From Clostridia bacterium (lineage in GTDB: Bacteria > Bacillota > Clostridia > Christensenellales > Aristaeellaceae), in assembly GCA_017448975.1 (NCBI GenBank), contig JAFSKN010000015.1:62001-126000 (forward strand): a stretch of 64,000 nt of DNA. The letters run 5' to 3'. Shown here piece by piece: positions 8,699-17,303 of this stretch. Positions within the stretch are counted from its first letter, which is position 1. Every line of letters begins with the position of its first letter. Under the pieces are notes generated by a model that searched no databases, was not told where the DNA came from, and worked only from the letters and a program-made list of their open reading frames with translations. The position numbers and the translations under genes are program-made.

Positions 8699-11232
8699 TT
8701 CGTCTCAAACCAGCTTTCCCCCATCTTGACTTCCGCCACCAGGGGCACCTTGAGGGCGTACACCTGCTCCATGCACTCCTGCAGGATGCGGGCCACCGTT
8801 TCCGCTTCTTCCTGGGGTGTTTCGATGAGCAGCTCGTCGTGCACCTGCAAAATCAGCCGGGCTTTCAGGCCCTCTTTTTTCAGCGCGCCGTGCACCCGCA
8901 CCATAGCCAGCTTGATGATATCCGCAGCCGTACCTTGGACAGGGGTGTTCATGGCGGCGCGCTCGCCGAAGTTCCGCACGTTGGCGTTGCCGGATTTGAG
9001 CTCCGGCAATTGCCGCCGCCTGCCCATCATCGTGACGGCGTAGCCCTGATCGTAGCCTTTTTTCACCGCCTCGTCCATGAATTTCTTCACGCCGGGATAG
9101 CGCTCGAAATACCGGGCGATAAAGTCCCCCGCCTGCTTGCGGGAAACGCCGATGTTCCGGGCCAGGCCGAATTCGCTGATGCCGTACACCAGCCCGAAGT
9201 TCACCGCTTTGGCGCTGGAACGCATTTCCCGTGAAACCTCCTCCATGGGCACGCCGTACACCTCCGCCGCCGTGCGGGTGTGGATATCCTGGCCTTTTTG
9301 GAAAGCGTCCACCATGGCGGCGTCCCCGGAAAAATGGGCCATGACCCTTAGCTCGATCTGGCTGTAATCCGCGTCGGCCAGCACGCAGCCGGGGGCCACG
9401 ATGAACGCCTTGCGGATCTCCCGGCCCATTTCCGTGCGCACGGGGATATTCTGCAAATTGGGCTCGCTGGAAGAAATGCGGCCCGTGGCCGTGCCGGTCT
9501 GGTCAAAATATGTGTGCACCCGGCCCGTCGCGTCCATCTTGCGCAGCAGCGCGTCGATGTAGGTGCTGTTCAGTTTCACTACCTGGCGGTATTTGAGAAT
9601 AGACGCGATGCAGGGGTGCTGGTCGGCCAGCTTTTCCAGGGTGTCCGCGTCGGTGGAATAGCCCCGGCTGGTCTTTTTGCCGTGGGGCAGCTTCAAATCC
9701 TCAAACAGCACCTTGCCCAACTGCTGGGGGCTGTTCAGGTTGAAGCGCTGTCCGGTGAGGCGGAAGACTTCTTCTTTTAATTCCTCCGCCTGTTTGGTGT
9801 ATTCCGCGCCGAGGGCGGAAAGCGCCTGCCCGTCCACCCGGAAGCCCGCCTGCTCCATATCAAAGAGCACATACAGCAGCGGCAATTCGATTTCCCGCAT
9901 GAGGAAAAGCATGCCGTCTTCTTTCAGCTGCTTTTCCTGGGCCTGCGCCAATGTGAGCACCCCGGCGGCGTCCTCCCGGGCAAAGCCTGCCAGGGCGTAG
10001 GATTTTTCCTGGGGATTGCGCAGGTACGCCCCTAACATGGTATCCCAGGCAAATTCCGGCAGGGGCAGGTTTTGATCCGCCAACACATGGAGCAGGGCCT
10101 TGCCGTCATGGACGTACAGTTTTTTGGATAACAGCGGCTTCAGCGCCTGCCAGGCTTCCTCCGGCAGCAGCCCTTCCGACAGCATATCCTGCTGCAGGGC
10201 GATTTCCGCCAGCCTGCCGGGGATCGCCGCCGTCATGCGGGTGGGCGTCACGTGCAGGGCGGTGGGCTGATTTTCCGCCGCCTTGATGAACGCGGCGATG
10301 TCCGCCGCTGTTTTCAGGGTTTCTTCCGCAAAGGTGATTTCCTCCTCGATGGTTTCCAGTACAGGCGCGGCGTCCGGGGACATCTTTTCCAGCCGTCCCG
10401 CCACGCCATTTAATTGATATTTCCGCAGGACGGGCAGCCCCTCGGCCATGTGAGAAACGTCGAAGGCGTTCAAATTGAATTCGATGGGGGCCGTGGGACG
10501 GATGGTGGCCAAATCCTTGCTGAATCGGGCCTGTTCCTCGTTATCCCGCACCTTTTCCCCTAATTTTCCCTTGATCTCCGCCCCGTGGGCCAGCACGTTT
10601 TCCAGCGTGCCGTATTCGCTCAGCAGCTTCACCGCCGTCTTTTCCCCCACGCCGGGGATGCCGGGGATGTTGTCGCTGGTATCGCCCATGAGGCCCTTCC
10701 AGTCCGTTACCTGCTCCGGGGTGACGCCGAAATATTCCTTCACTCCGGCGGAATCGAACAGGGTGCTTTCCGTGATGCCCTTGCGGGTAAACAGCACCTT
10801 GGTGCCGCCCCCCACCAATTGCAGGGCGTCCTTATCGCCGGTGAGCAGCACGCAGTCCAGCCCCGTTTCCCGGCATTTTACCGACAGGGTGCCCAAAATG
10901 TCGTCGGCCTCGTAGCCCTCCGCCGTCAGCACGCCCAGCCGCATGGCCCCCAATATTTCCTTGATGACGGGAAACTGGGGCCGCATTTCCTCCGGCATGG
11001 CCCGGCGGCCCGCCTTATAATCCGCGTAGGCGGTATGGCGGAACGTGGGCACTGGCAGGTCGAACGCCACGGCGATATACCGGGGCGATAAATCCTGGAT
11101 GGCTTTCAGCAGCATGGATAAAAAACCGTGCACGGCGTTGGTGTACACGCCGCCCACGTCCATCAGGGGCAGGGCGTGAAAGGCCCGGTGCATCAGGCTG
11201 TTGCCGTCCACGGCCAATAAGGTTTCCCGCAT
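8695..11232 (-). CDS. polA: DNA polymerase I, proofreading domain degenerate
   Basis: About 845 residues. The N-terminal 5'-nuclease domain is intact (DGNSLMHRAFHAL, YEADDILGTL, LTGDKDALQLV, SDNIPGIPGVGEKTA). The polymerase domain carries motif A (DYSQIELRVMAH), motif B (KAVNFGLVYG) and motif C (QVHDELLIE). The middle 3'-5' exonuclease domain lacks the DxE metal ligands: the matching strand reads ALHVTPTR. Proofreading is therefore probably lost, as in Bacillus polymerase I. Role: Okazaki fragment maturation and repair. I prefer ATG 11232 over GTG 11244 because GAGGTGAAGG lies properly upstream. First gene of a four-gene operon. Confidence 0.95.
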   Translation of the reverse strand: MRETLLAVDGNSLMHRAFHALPLMDVGGVYTNAVHGFLSMLLKAIQDLSPRYIAVAFDLPVPTFRHTAYADYKAGRRAMPEEMRPQFPVIKEILGAMRLGVLTAEGYEADDILGTLSVKCRETGLDCVLLTGDKDALQLVGGGTKVLFTRKGITESTLFDSAGVKEYFGVTPEQVTDWKGLMGDTSDNIPGIPGVGEKTAVKLLSEYGTLENVLAHGAEIKGKLGEKVRDNEEQARFSKDLATIRPTAPIEFNLNAFDVSHMAEGLPVLRKYQLNGVAGRLEKMSPDAAPVLETIEEEITFAEETLKTAADIAAFIKAAENQPTALHVTPTRMTAAIPGRLAEIALQQDMLSEGLLPEEAWQALKPLLSKKLYVHDGKALLHVLADQNLPLPEFAWDTMLGAYLRNPQEKSYALAGFAREDAAGVLTLAQAQEKQLKEDGMLFLMREIELPLLYVLFDMEQAGFRVDGQALSALGAEYTKQAEELKEEVFRLTGQRFNLNSPQQLGKVLFEDLKLPHGKKTSRGYSTDADTLEKLADQHPCIASILKYRQVVKLNSTYIDALLRKMDATGRVHTYFDQTGTATGRISSSEPNLQNIPVRTEMGREIRKAFIVAPGCVLADADYSQIELRVMAHFSGDAAMVDAFQKGQDIHTRTAAEVYGVPMEEVSREMRSSAKAVNFGLVYGISEFGLARNIGVSRKQAGDFIARYFERYPGVKKFMDEAVKKGYDQGYAVTMMGRRRQLPELKSGNANVRNFGERAAMNTPVQGTAADIIKLAMVRVHGALKKEGLKARLILQVHDELLIETPQEEAETVARILQECMEQVYALKVPLVAEVKMGESWFETK

Positions 11233-11288
11233 CGCTTCCTTCACCTCGTCAGGCCGGACAGTTCCCCAGCCCGTTCAATTTCTTATTC

Positions 11289-11297
11289 AGTATACCA
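11289..11297 (-). promoter_or_regulatory. extended -10 promoter for the polA operon
   Basis: On the minus strand TGGTATACT is an extended -10 box (TGn plus TATACT at 11294-11289), about 57 bases upstream of the polA start. No convincing -35 box is present, as is common for extended -10 promoters. Confidence 0.5.
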
Positions 11298-11364
11298 CAC
11301 ACAAACAAAATTGAAAAGAAAATGTTTCGGAATCGTTGCAATTTTTTTACATTCTCAATTTATA

Positions 11365-11393
11365 CAAAAATGGAGCGCCAAAGCAGGCGCTCC
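11365..11393 (-). terminator. rho-independent terminator of the sigma/partner operon
   Basis: Minus-strand stem GGAGCGCC (11393-11386) and GGCGCTCC (11379-11372) with a 6-base loop, followed by ATTTTTG. It lies just after the stop codon of the membrane-anchored sigma partner. Confidence 0.85.
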
Positions 11394-11411
11394 GCATCAT
11401 AATGATTTCGG

Positions 11412-13217
11412 TCACTTATATACAGGCACAGTAAACGTAAAATCGAAGGGGATTTCCACGGTGGTATACATCTCCCGTCCATCCGGGGCATCCAGTAATA
11501 TGATCGTGCCGTCCTCCGCCTCCTGCCGCCAGATGACGGATAAATAGCGCAGGCGCATCAAGCCGCCCGTCACCCGCATTTCATAGCCGTTGGAAAGGGG
11601 CCTGACCACGCATTCCGGTTCTTCCAGTACGGTGACCTGGGGCTGATCGGGAATCGCGCTGGATTGGATGGAGATGAACCGATCCTGATAGTTCAAGACC
11701 TGTTCGCTCTCGGAAAAATTCACCAGCCGCAAAACCGCCTGCTCCTGGATGCTGGCCTCAAAATGATCGGCCTGCAATTCCCATTCTTTTTCCGTGCCGT
11801 CCGCTTCGATGTAATGATGGGTAATAGGCGGCAGCTCCGAACCGAAGGTTTCCACCGTGTGGAAATTCAGCGGATTCATGAGGCGGAAGGTGAAATCGTA
11901 GGGGTATTCGCCCTCCGCGTAATCGGCGTTGGTCAGATACACCGAGGACACCGTAAACTGCCATATGCCGGAACCGGTCTGGTGGTAAGCCTCCGGTGAA
12001 TAATACAGATCCGTGGGGTACTGCACCCGGAATTTGCCACCGGAAAAGCGCACGGTATAAGCATCCTCCTGATAAGAAACGGTTACGTCCGGCTTCTCCA
12101 GCTGCTGAAAAGAAATAATTCCTCCGTCACTGGTGGAAGACGCTCCCAGCAACAGCAATTCGTAATCCGTTTCCACCGGGCCGTCCTGCTTCCCAAAATC
12201 CGTCAGAAGCTCGAATTGCTGCCTGTTGAAATGGGCGGTCATGTTCGTGCATTCATCGTTGAAGGCTTCCAGCGGCAGCCCGTTTTCGCCAGTATAATGA
12301 AGCGTGTAGGGCGCGCCGAACAGCAGCGTGTCATAGTATTCGGCGTCCGGGGACCCGCCGTATTGCAGGCCGACAGGTTCCGGCGTGGCCTGCGGCGTCA
12401 TTCCAGCCACAGAGATGGGCGCTGGCGTTGGAGGGATCGTCTGCGCCGCCGCTTCAAAGCAGTTTTCCGGCAGCGTCCCGTTGTCGTCCACCAAGCCAAG
12501 ACGTATCACCATATCATCCTGCACCGTCCGCACGATCTGACCCTGTTCGTTCAGATACAATTCTTTTATATAGGAGACCGTAGCCCGATACTTTGTAAAA
12601 TCAAGCTTGTACTCATGCCATTGATGTACAGAAAAATCACAGGATCCGCCGTTCAGCTTTCCGCTGATGAAAAGATAAGGCGCGAAAGGGGTCAGGGCCT
12701 GATTCTTATCCTGCTGGTCAGCGCCCCCTATGAAGGAAATATCAGGCTCCACCGTCCAGGTTTTATCCGTTCTGTAAAGCATGGTATAGCGATACTCCAC
12801 CTGCGCCACCTGGGGCGTCAGATCAAACGCGCAGGTTTCTTCCCCGGCGTCGTTCACCACATGCACCCGCACCGGCGCGTATACCGGTTCGATCACGCGC
12901 CGCTGGATCACCGTGCCCTCCGCTTTGTTTTCCTCATTCCCGGTGCCTGAAGGCTGGGCGACGCGGTCAGGCAAGCCGTTGGCAAAATAATCCGATATAC
13001 CGGGCCAGTTTTCCGCCAGCACCGCCGTGACGGCCAGCATCACCGTCAGGGCCAGCGCAAGGCCAAGAGACATCCTCTTTTTCACTTTCTTTTCCCTTCC
13101 TTCATTCGCGATGATCCGCCGGGCTAAATACGGGTCTTCCCGAAGGCCGGACAGCCGATGATCCACCGCGCTTTGAAAGCGCTCAACGTCTTTGGGGTCA
13201 GGCGCGTCCCGCAGCAT
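11412..13217 (-). CDS. membrane-anchored partner of ECF sigma factor (putative anti-sigma factor)
   Basis: 601 residues from the ATG at 13217. A soluble head of about 50 residues (DRFQ-type segment VERFQSAVDHRLSGLREDPYLARRI) precedes a single membrane helix (SLGLALALTVMLAVTAVLA) and a long beta-rich outer region without recognisable motifs. Position and topology are those of an anti-sigma factor: a cytoplasmic head to hold the sigma factor and an outer domain to sense. No zinc-binding HxxxCxxC motif is present, so it is not the classical ZAS type. The start codon shares one base with the sigma stop (TGATG), giving tight translational coupling. Function as anti-sigma factor is inference from context. 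Confidence 0.65.
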   Translation of the reverse strand: MLRDAPDPKDVERFQSAVDHRLSGLREDPYLARRIIANEGREKKVKKRMSLGLALALTVMLAVTAVLAENWPGISDYFANGLPDRVAQPSGTGNEENKAEGTVIQRRVIEPVYAPVRVHVVNDAGEETCAFDLTPQVAQVEYRYTMLYRTDKTWTVEPDISFIGGADQQDKNQALTPFAPYLFISGKLNGGSCDFSVHQWHEYKLDFTKYRATVSYIKELYLNEQGQIVRTVQDDMVIRLGLVDDNGTLPENCFEAAAQTIPPTPAPISVAGMTPQATPEPVGLQYGGSPDAEYYDTLLFGAPYTLHYTGENGLPLEAFNDECTNMTAHFNRQQFELLTDFGKQDGPVETDYELLLLGASSTSDGGIISFQQLEKPDVTVSYQEDAYTVRFSGGKFRVQYPTDLYYSPEAYHQTGSGIWQFTVSSVYLTNADYAEGEYPYDFTFRLMNPLNFHTVETFGSELPPITHHYIEADGTEKEWELQADHFEASIQEQAVLRLVNFSESEQVLNYQDRFISIQSSAIPDQPQVTVLEEPECVVRPLSNGYEMRVTGGLMRLRYLSVIWRQEAEDGTIILLDAPDGREMYTTVEIPFDFTFTVPVYK

Positions 13218-13735
13218 CAAGAATCCCTCCCTTCCAGGACGGCGCGCAGCTTTTTCCGCGCCCGTCCCAATCGATCCGATACGGATGAATGCGATATGCC
13301 CAGCGTTTCCGCGATTTCGTTCACATTCATACTCTGATAGTAGTACAGAAGCACCGCTTCCCGCAGCTTGGGCGGCAATTGCATCACCTGGGTGATCAGG
13401 CTTTCTTCCTCCGCCGTGAACGGCACGGAAGCGGGCGGCAAGTCGTCCGGCGTTATCCGCCTGTCCACATGCCGGAACCAGGCGGATTTCCGTATATCGT
13501 GACAGGTGCGCAGGGCGATTTTCATGAGCCAGGTTTTTTCGCCGCTTTCGCCCCGGAAGGAGCGCCATCCCCTGTACGCCTTGAAAAACGTTTCCTGCAC
13601 TGCGTCCCTGGCCTGCTCCTGATCCCGCAGGTACAGATAGCAGTAACGCAGCAGCGCCGGCTGATGCTGATTCACCAGCCGTTCAAACGCTTCGTTTTCC
13701 TCCGGAAGCCTGTCCGGGCCCTGGACGTCTTCCAT
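13217..13735 (-). CDS. ECF-type RNA polymerase sigma factor
   Basis: 172 residues with region 2 (YLYLRDQEQARDAVQETFFKAYRGW) and region 4 (LPPKLREAVLLYYYQSMNVNEIAETLGISHSSVSDRLGRARKKL, helix-turn-helix at the end). ATG 13735 is chosen because GGAGGGGAG stands 6 bases upstream; the earlier in-frame ATG lies on top of that site. ECF factors redirect polymerase to small regulons in response to envelope or other stress. The gene is preceded by an ECF-like promoter and followed with one-base overlap by a membrane protein likely to control it. Confidence 0.92.
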   Translation of the reverse strand: MEDVQGPDRLPEENEAFERLVNQHQPALLRYCYLYLRDQEQARDAVQETFFKAYRGWRSFRGESGEKTWLMKIALRTCHDIRKSAWFRHVDRRITPDDLPPASVPFTAEEESLITQVMQLPPKLREAVLLYYYQSMNVNEIAETLGISHSSVSDRLGRARKKLRAVLEGRDS

Positions 13736-13768
13736 ACGGCTCTCCCCTCCTTCCATTCATATAGACGA

Positions 13769-13791
13769 GACGAGATGGAAAAATGTCGGTT
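13769..13791 (-). promoter_or_regulatory. candidate autoregulated ECF promoter
   Basis: On the minus strand AAC (13791-13789), a 16-base spacer, then CGTC (13772-13769); a second CGTC follows at 13767-13764. AAC/CGTC pairs with 16-17 base spacing are typical of ECF promoters recognised by factors that drive their own gene. It lies about 35 bases before the sigma start codon. Confidence 0.6.
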
Positions 13792-13796
13792 AAGGA

Positions 13797-13834
13797 TTAA
13801 AAAATGAAACCGCGGAAGCGTTACCCCCGCGGTT
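13797..13834 (-). terminator. rho-independent terminator after plsY
   Basis: Minus-strand perfect 8-bp stem AACCGCGG (13834-13827) with CCGCGGTT (13815-13808), then TCATTTTTTA. It closes the DUF512-der-plsY operon and stands immediately before the ECF promoter of the next unit. Confidence 0.85.
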
Positions 13835-13854
13835 CACGACAAATTGAAATGAGA

Positions 13855-14448
13855 CTATTTCGCTTTCTGTCCGATCTTGTTTTCCGTGCCGTTTTTGAGG
13901 CGTTCCAGGTTGCTGCGGTGGCGGTACACGCCCAGGGCCAGCAGGATCAGGGCCCACACGCCTGCGGGCCAGAAGGGCTGGGTGAACAGGATCATCACGG
14001 CGAAAGAGGCCAGCATGGTCAGGCTGCCCACGGAAATATAGCGGCAGATCCAGATCACCAGCAGGCACAGGGCGGCGGCAATGAGGCCGTATAGCGGAAA
14101 CAGGGTGATCAGCACGGCGGCGGAGCAGGCGATGCCCTTGCCACCCTTGAATTTGAAGAACACGGGCCAGTTATGGCCCAGCACCACGCACAGCCCGGCG
14201 ATCATGCCGCCCTCCTGCCCGGCGATGGCCTTGCCAATCAAAACGGCGGCAAGCGCTTTCAGAAAATCCCCCAAGAAGGTGAGCGCCCCGCCCTTGAGAC
14301 CCAGCACCCGCAGGGCGTTGCTGGCCCCGGTATTGTGGCTGCCCTCCTCCCGCAGGTTATGGCCGGAGTTTTTGGCAACCAGGATGCCGGTGGAAATGCT
14401 GCCCAGCAGGTAAGCGATCACGGCGCACAGGATATATTGCAGAATCAT
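13855..14448 (-). CDS. plsY: glycerol-3-phosphate acyltransferase PlsY
   Basis: 197 residues, multi-pass membrane protein. PlsY motifs are visible: LGSISTGILVAK, GSHNTGASNALRVLG and GHNWPVFFKFKGGKGIA. PlsY transfers an acyl group from acyl-phosphate to glycerol-3-phosphate, the first step of phospholipid synthesis in most Gram-positives. The C-terminus is lysine-rich and cytoplasmic. The gene overlaps der with an ATGA junction, the standard der-plsY order of Clostridia. Confidence 0.95.
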   Translation of the reverse strand: MILQYILCAVIAYLLGSISTGILVAKNSGHNLREEGSHNTGASNALRVLGLKGGALTFLGDFLKALAAVLIGKAIAGQEGGMIAGLCVVLGHNWPVFFKFKGGKGIACSAAVLITLFPLYGLIAAALCLLVIWICRYISVGSLTMLASFAVMILFTQPFWPAGVWALILLALGVYRHRSNLERLKNGTENKIGQKAK

Positions 14449-15794
14449 GGCCTCGCATCCTCCTTCTTTTTCTCCCGCAGCACGAAGCGGATGGGCGTGC
14501 CCTCAAAGCCAAAGGCCTTGCGCAGGCAGTTTTCCAGATACCGCTGGTAGGAAAAATGCATTAGTTCTTCCGCGTTGATGAACAGGGAGAAGGTGGGCGG
14601 GCACACGGCGGACTGGGTGCCGTAATAGATTTTCAGCTTCCTGCCGCCCATCATGGGGGGCTGCAGGGCCATCTGGGCGTCGCCCAGCACGTCGTTTAAG
14701 GCCCCGGTGCCCACCCGCCGGCTTGCCTGCTCCCATACCTTGTTGACCTCCGGCAGCACGTTCTGCGCCCGCTGGCCGGTGAGGGCGGAAATGAACAGCA
14801 CAGGCGCGTAGTCCATGAATTTCAGGTCCTCGATCACCTGTTTTTTGAACTTTTCCAGGGTGCCCGTTTCCTTTTCCAGGGCGTCCCATTTGTTCACGAT
14901 CACTACGGCCGCCTTGCCTTCCTCATGGATCATGCCGGCGATGCGGGCGTCCTGCTCCGTCACGCCCTCCTGGGCGTCGATGAGCAGCAGCGCCACGTCG
15001 CACCGGCGGATGGCGGCAATGGAGCGCAGCACGCTGTACCGCTCCAGGGATTCGTCCTCAATGGCCCGCTTGCGGCGGATGCCCGCCGTGTCGATGATGT
15101 TGTAGCGCGTGCCGTCGGGGCCTTCAAATTCCGTGTCGATGGCGTCCCGGGTGGTGCCGGGAATATCGGACACCATGGTGCGCTCCTGGCCCAGCAGGCG
15201 GTTGGTCAGGCTGGATTTGCCCACGTTGGGGCGGCCCACCACGGCCAGCTGGATCACATGGGCTTCCTCTTCGTCTTCCCCTTCTTCAGCGGGAGGCAGG
15301 CGCTTGACGATCTCGTCCAGCAGATCGCCCAGGCCCAGCATGTTGGTGCTGGAAATGCCCACCGGGTCGCCAAGGCCCAGGGCGTAAAACTCGTACAGGG
15401 AATCGTTGAGTCCGCCGTGGTCCAGCTTGTTCACGGCCAGGATCACGGGCTTGCGGGTCTTGCGCAGGAGAACCGCCACTTCCTCATCGTCCGGGGTCAG
15501 GCCCGCCCGGGCGTCGGTGAAAAAGCAGATCACGTCCGCCATGTCCATGGCGATTTCAGCCTGGCGGCGCATCTGGGACAGCAATACGTCCTCGCTGCGG
15601 GGATCGATGCCGCCGGTATCAATGAGGGTGAACTTCCGGCCCGTCCATTCCACGTCGGCGTAGATGCGGTCCCGGGTCACGCCGGGGGTATCCTCCACAA
15701 TGGCGATGCGGCGGCCGGAGATTTTATTGAAAAAGGTGGATTTTCCCACGTTAGGCCGCCCTACGATAGCGACCAGGGGCTTGGCGGAAGGCAT
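14445..15794 (-). CDS. der: ribosome assembly GTPase Der (EngA)
   Basis: 449 residues with two tandem GTPase domains, each complete: GRPNVGKST, DTGG and NKLD in the first; GRPNVGKSS, DTAG and NKWD in the second, followed by the KH-like C-terminal domain. Der is needed for maturation of the 50S subunit. GGGAGGGG precedes the ATG. It is transcribed after the DUF512 gene, with a 95-base gap occupied by a 7-base-repeat hairpin element. Confidence 0.97.
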   Translation of the reverse strand: MPSAKPLVAIVGRPNVGKSTFFNKISGRRIAIVEDTPGVTRDRIYADVEWTGRKFTLIDTGGIDPRSEDVLLSQMRRQAEIAMDMADVICFFTDARAGLTPDDEEVAVLLRKTRKPVILAVNKLDHGGLNDSLYEFYALGLGDPVGISSTNMLGLGDLLDEIVKRLPPAEEGEDEEEAHVIQLAVVGRPNVGKSSLTNRLLGQERTMVSDIPGTTRDAIDTEFEGPDGTRYNIIDTAGIRRKRAIEDESLERYSVLRSIAAIRRCDVALLLIDAQEGVTEQDARIAGMIHEEGKAAVVIVNKWDALEKETGTLEKFKKQVIEDLKFMDYAPVLFISALTGQRAQNVLPEVNKVWEQASRRVGTGALNDVLGDAQMALQPPMMGGRKLKIYYGTQSAVCPPTFSLFINAEELMHFSYQRYLENCLRKAFGFEGTPIRFVLREKKKEDARP

Positions 15795-15826
15795 TATAGC
15801 ACCCCTCCCTTATCATCAAAATATTC

Positions 15827-15905
15827 AAAGTGGAAAGTTGAAAGTGAAAAGTGAAAATGTAATGTGGAAAATGAGAACAAACTAAATTTTCACTTTTCAC
15901 TTTTA
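15827..15905. repeat. heptad-repeat hairpin, GAAAAGT type (copy a)
   Basis: Left arm (15827-15858) is a run of 7-base units of the form AAAGTGA/AAAGTTG; right arm (15885-15904) is the inverted match ATTTTCACTTTTCACTTTT. The stop codon of the DUF512 gene lies inside the right arm, so the last residues of that protein (KSEK) are written in repeat sequence. It belongs to a family of seven such elements in the window. Confidence 0.8.
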
Positions 15906-17197
15906 TCGCCTAAGAGTGCCCGGAACAGGTCCGCCCCAGTATTCGCCACCATGGTAAGCCGGGGCTTTAGGGCCTTGCGCACCTGTTCCAGGGAAACGCC
16001 GTCCAGAAACAGGTCTCCTTCGGCCCGCAGGGTGTTGCCGCAGAGCAGGATCTCGTCCTCGTCGGCGTCCTTTAATTGTTCCATCAGGTCGCCGCCGGTG
16101 ATCAGGCCGGTGACGGTGATGGTCTCCCCGAAAAAGGTGTTGCGGATGGGCTGAACGGCCACCTGTACGCCCGGAGGGCCGTAATCCTTCACCCACCGCT
16201 CCATGACCGGGGCGATGGACGAGCCGCAGGGGATGCGCACCCGGCGGGGCACGGCGGGCAGGGTGTTTTCCAAAGACGCGGCACGAAGCGCGTCCTCGAA
16301 TTTGCGCAGCAGGCCCACGCCGTTTTCCAATTGAGGATAGCCCTCGTATTCCTCCTCGGGGGGCAGAGGTTCTTCGGCGATCAAATACATTTCGTCGGCG
16401 GGGAATACGAACCGGGTGCCCGTTTCTTTCAGCATCTTTGCCTGAAACACCCGGGCGGTTTCCATGACGGCCCGGGCTTTTTCCCGGTCGAAGGGGGTAA
16501 CAGGGGCCAGCCCTTCCCGGAATTTGGTCAGGCCCACCGGCACCAGGGCCGCCGACTGGGCGGCAGGGTACAGGGAGCTCAAATCGGTCAAGGTCTTTTT
16601 CAGCGCTTCCCCGTCGTTATAGCCGGGGCACAGCACGATCTGGCAATGGAAATGCAGCCCGGCGTCCGCCAATGCGCGCAGACGGTCCATGATCAGGCGG
16701 GCATTGGGATTTTTCATCATCCGCACCCGCACTTCCGGGTCGGTGCTGTGCACGGAAATATACAGGGGACTGGCTTTCCTTTTCAGGATGCGCCGGAATT
16801 CCTTTTCGTCAACGTTGGTGAGCGTGATGTAATTGCCCATGATCAGGGACAAGCGCCAGTCGTCGTCCTTCACATACAGGGTTTCCCGCATGCCGGGGGG
16901 CATCTGGTCGATGAAGCAGAACACGCACTTATTCTTGCAGGGATAGGGGTGGCAGGCCAGGGTGTCGGCCACACGGAGGCCCAGAGGGGCGTCCTTGGCC
17001 TTGATGACGCGCACGTTTTGTTCCGTTCCGCCCGCCCGGCGCACCAGGATATCCAGCTTCTGCCGGTTGGTGAGCGCCTGATAGTCGATTTCGTCCAGAA
17101 TGGGTTCGCCGTTGATGGAAATGATGCTGTCCCCGGCTCTGAGTCCCCGCCGGTACGCGATCCCGTGGGGCTGCACTTCTTCGATCAGGTGCGCCAT
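15890..17197 (-). CDS. DUF512 radical-SAM-like protein with PDZ domain
   Basis: 435 residues. The N-terminus (AYRRGLRAGDSIISING) is PDZ-like. A Cys cluster C87-x3-C91-x2-C94 (CKNKCVFC) is the canonical radical SAM iron-sulphur motif, and the C-terminal half is the DUF512 domain with further Cys residues. Homologues sit upstream of der across Clostridia; their reaction is unknown. The ATG follows GGAGGGG. It has a consensus promoter and probably leads the der-plsY operon. Confidence 0.9.
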   Translation of the reverse strand: MAHLIEEVQPHGIAYRRGLRAGDSIISINGEPILDEIDYQALTNRQKLDILVRRAGGTEQNVRVIKAKDAPLGLRVADTLACHPYPCKNKCVFCFIDQMPPGMRETLYVKDDDWRLSLIMGNYITLTNVDEKEFRRILKRKASPLYISVHSTDPEVRVRMMKNPNARLIMDRLRALADAGLHFHCQIVLCPGYNDGEALKKTLTDLSSLYPAAQSAALVPVGLTKFREGLAPVTPFDREKARAVMETARVFQAKMLKETGTRFVFPADEMYLIAEEPLPPEEEYEGYPQLENGVGLLRKFEDALRAASLENTLPAVPRRVRIPCGSSIAPVMERWVKDYGPPGVQVAVQPIRNTFFGETITVTGLITGGDLMEQLKDADEDEILLCGNTLRAEGDLFLDGVSLEQVRKALKPRLTMVANTGADLFRALLGDKSEK

Positions 17198-17271
17198 GGC
17201 CTTCCCCTCCTTTCCCTCTGGAATATAATGATTAAAGGTGTCCTTCAGACCAATACGGCTGGCCGGATACT

Positions 17272-17300
17272 ATTATCCTTCATCCTTCCCCAAATGTCAA
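17272..17300 (-). promoter_or_regulatory. sigma-A promoter for DUF512-der-plsY
   Basis: Minus strand TTGACA (17300-17295), 17 bases, GATAAT (17277-17272), about 75 bases upstream of the DUF512 start. Confidence 0.8.
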
Positions 17301-17303
17301 GAA

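Noticed and set aside
13218..13568. Upstream extension of the sigma-partner gene by 117 codons
   Set aside because: It overlaps the ECF sigma gene completely, has no ribosome site, and the ATG at 13217 gives a sensible head plus membrane helix.
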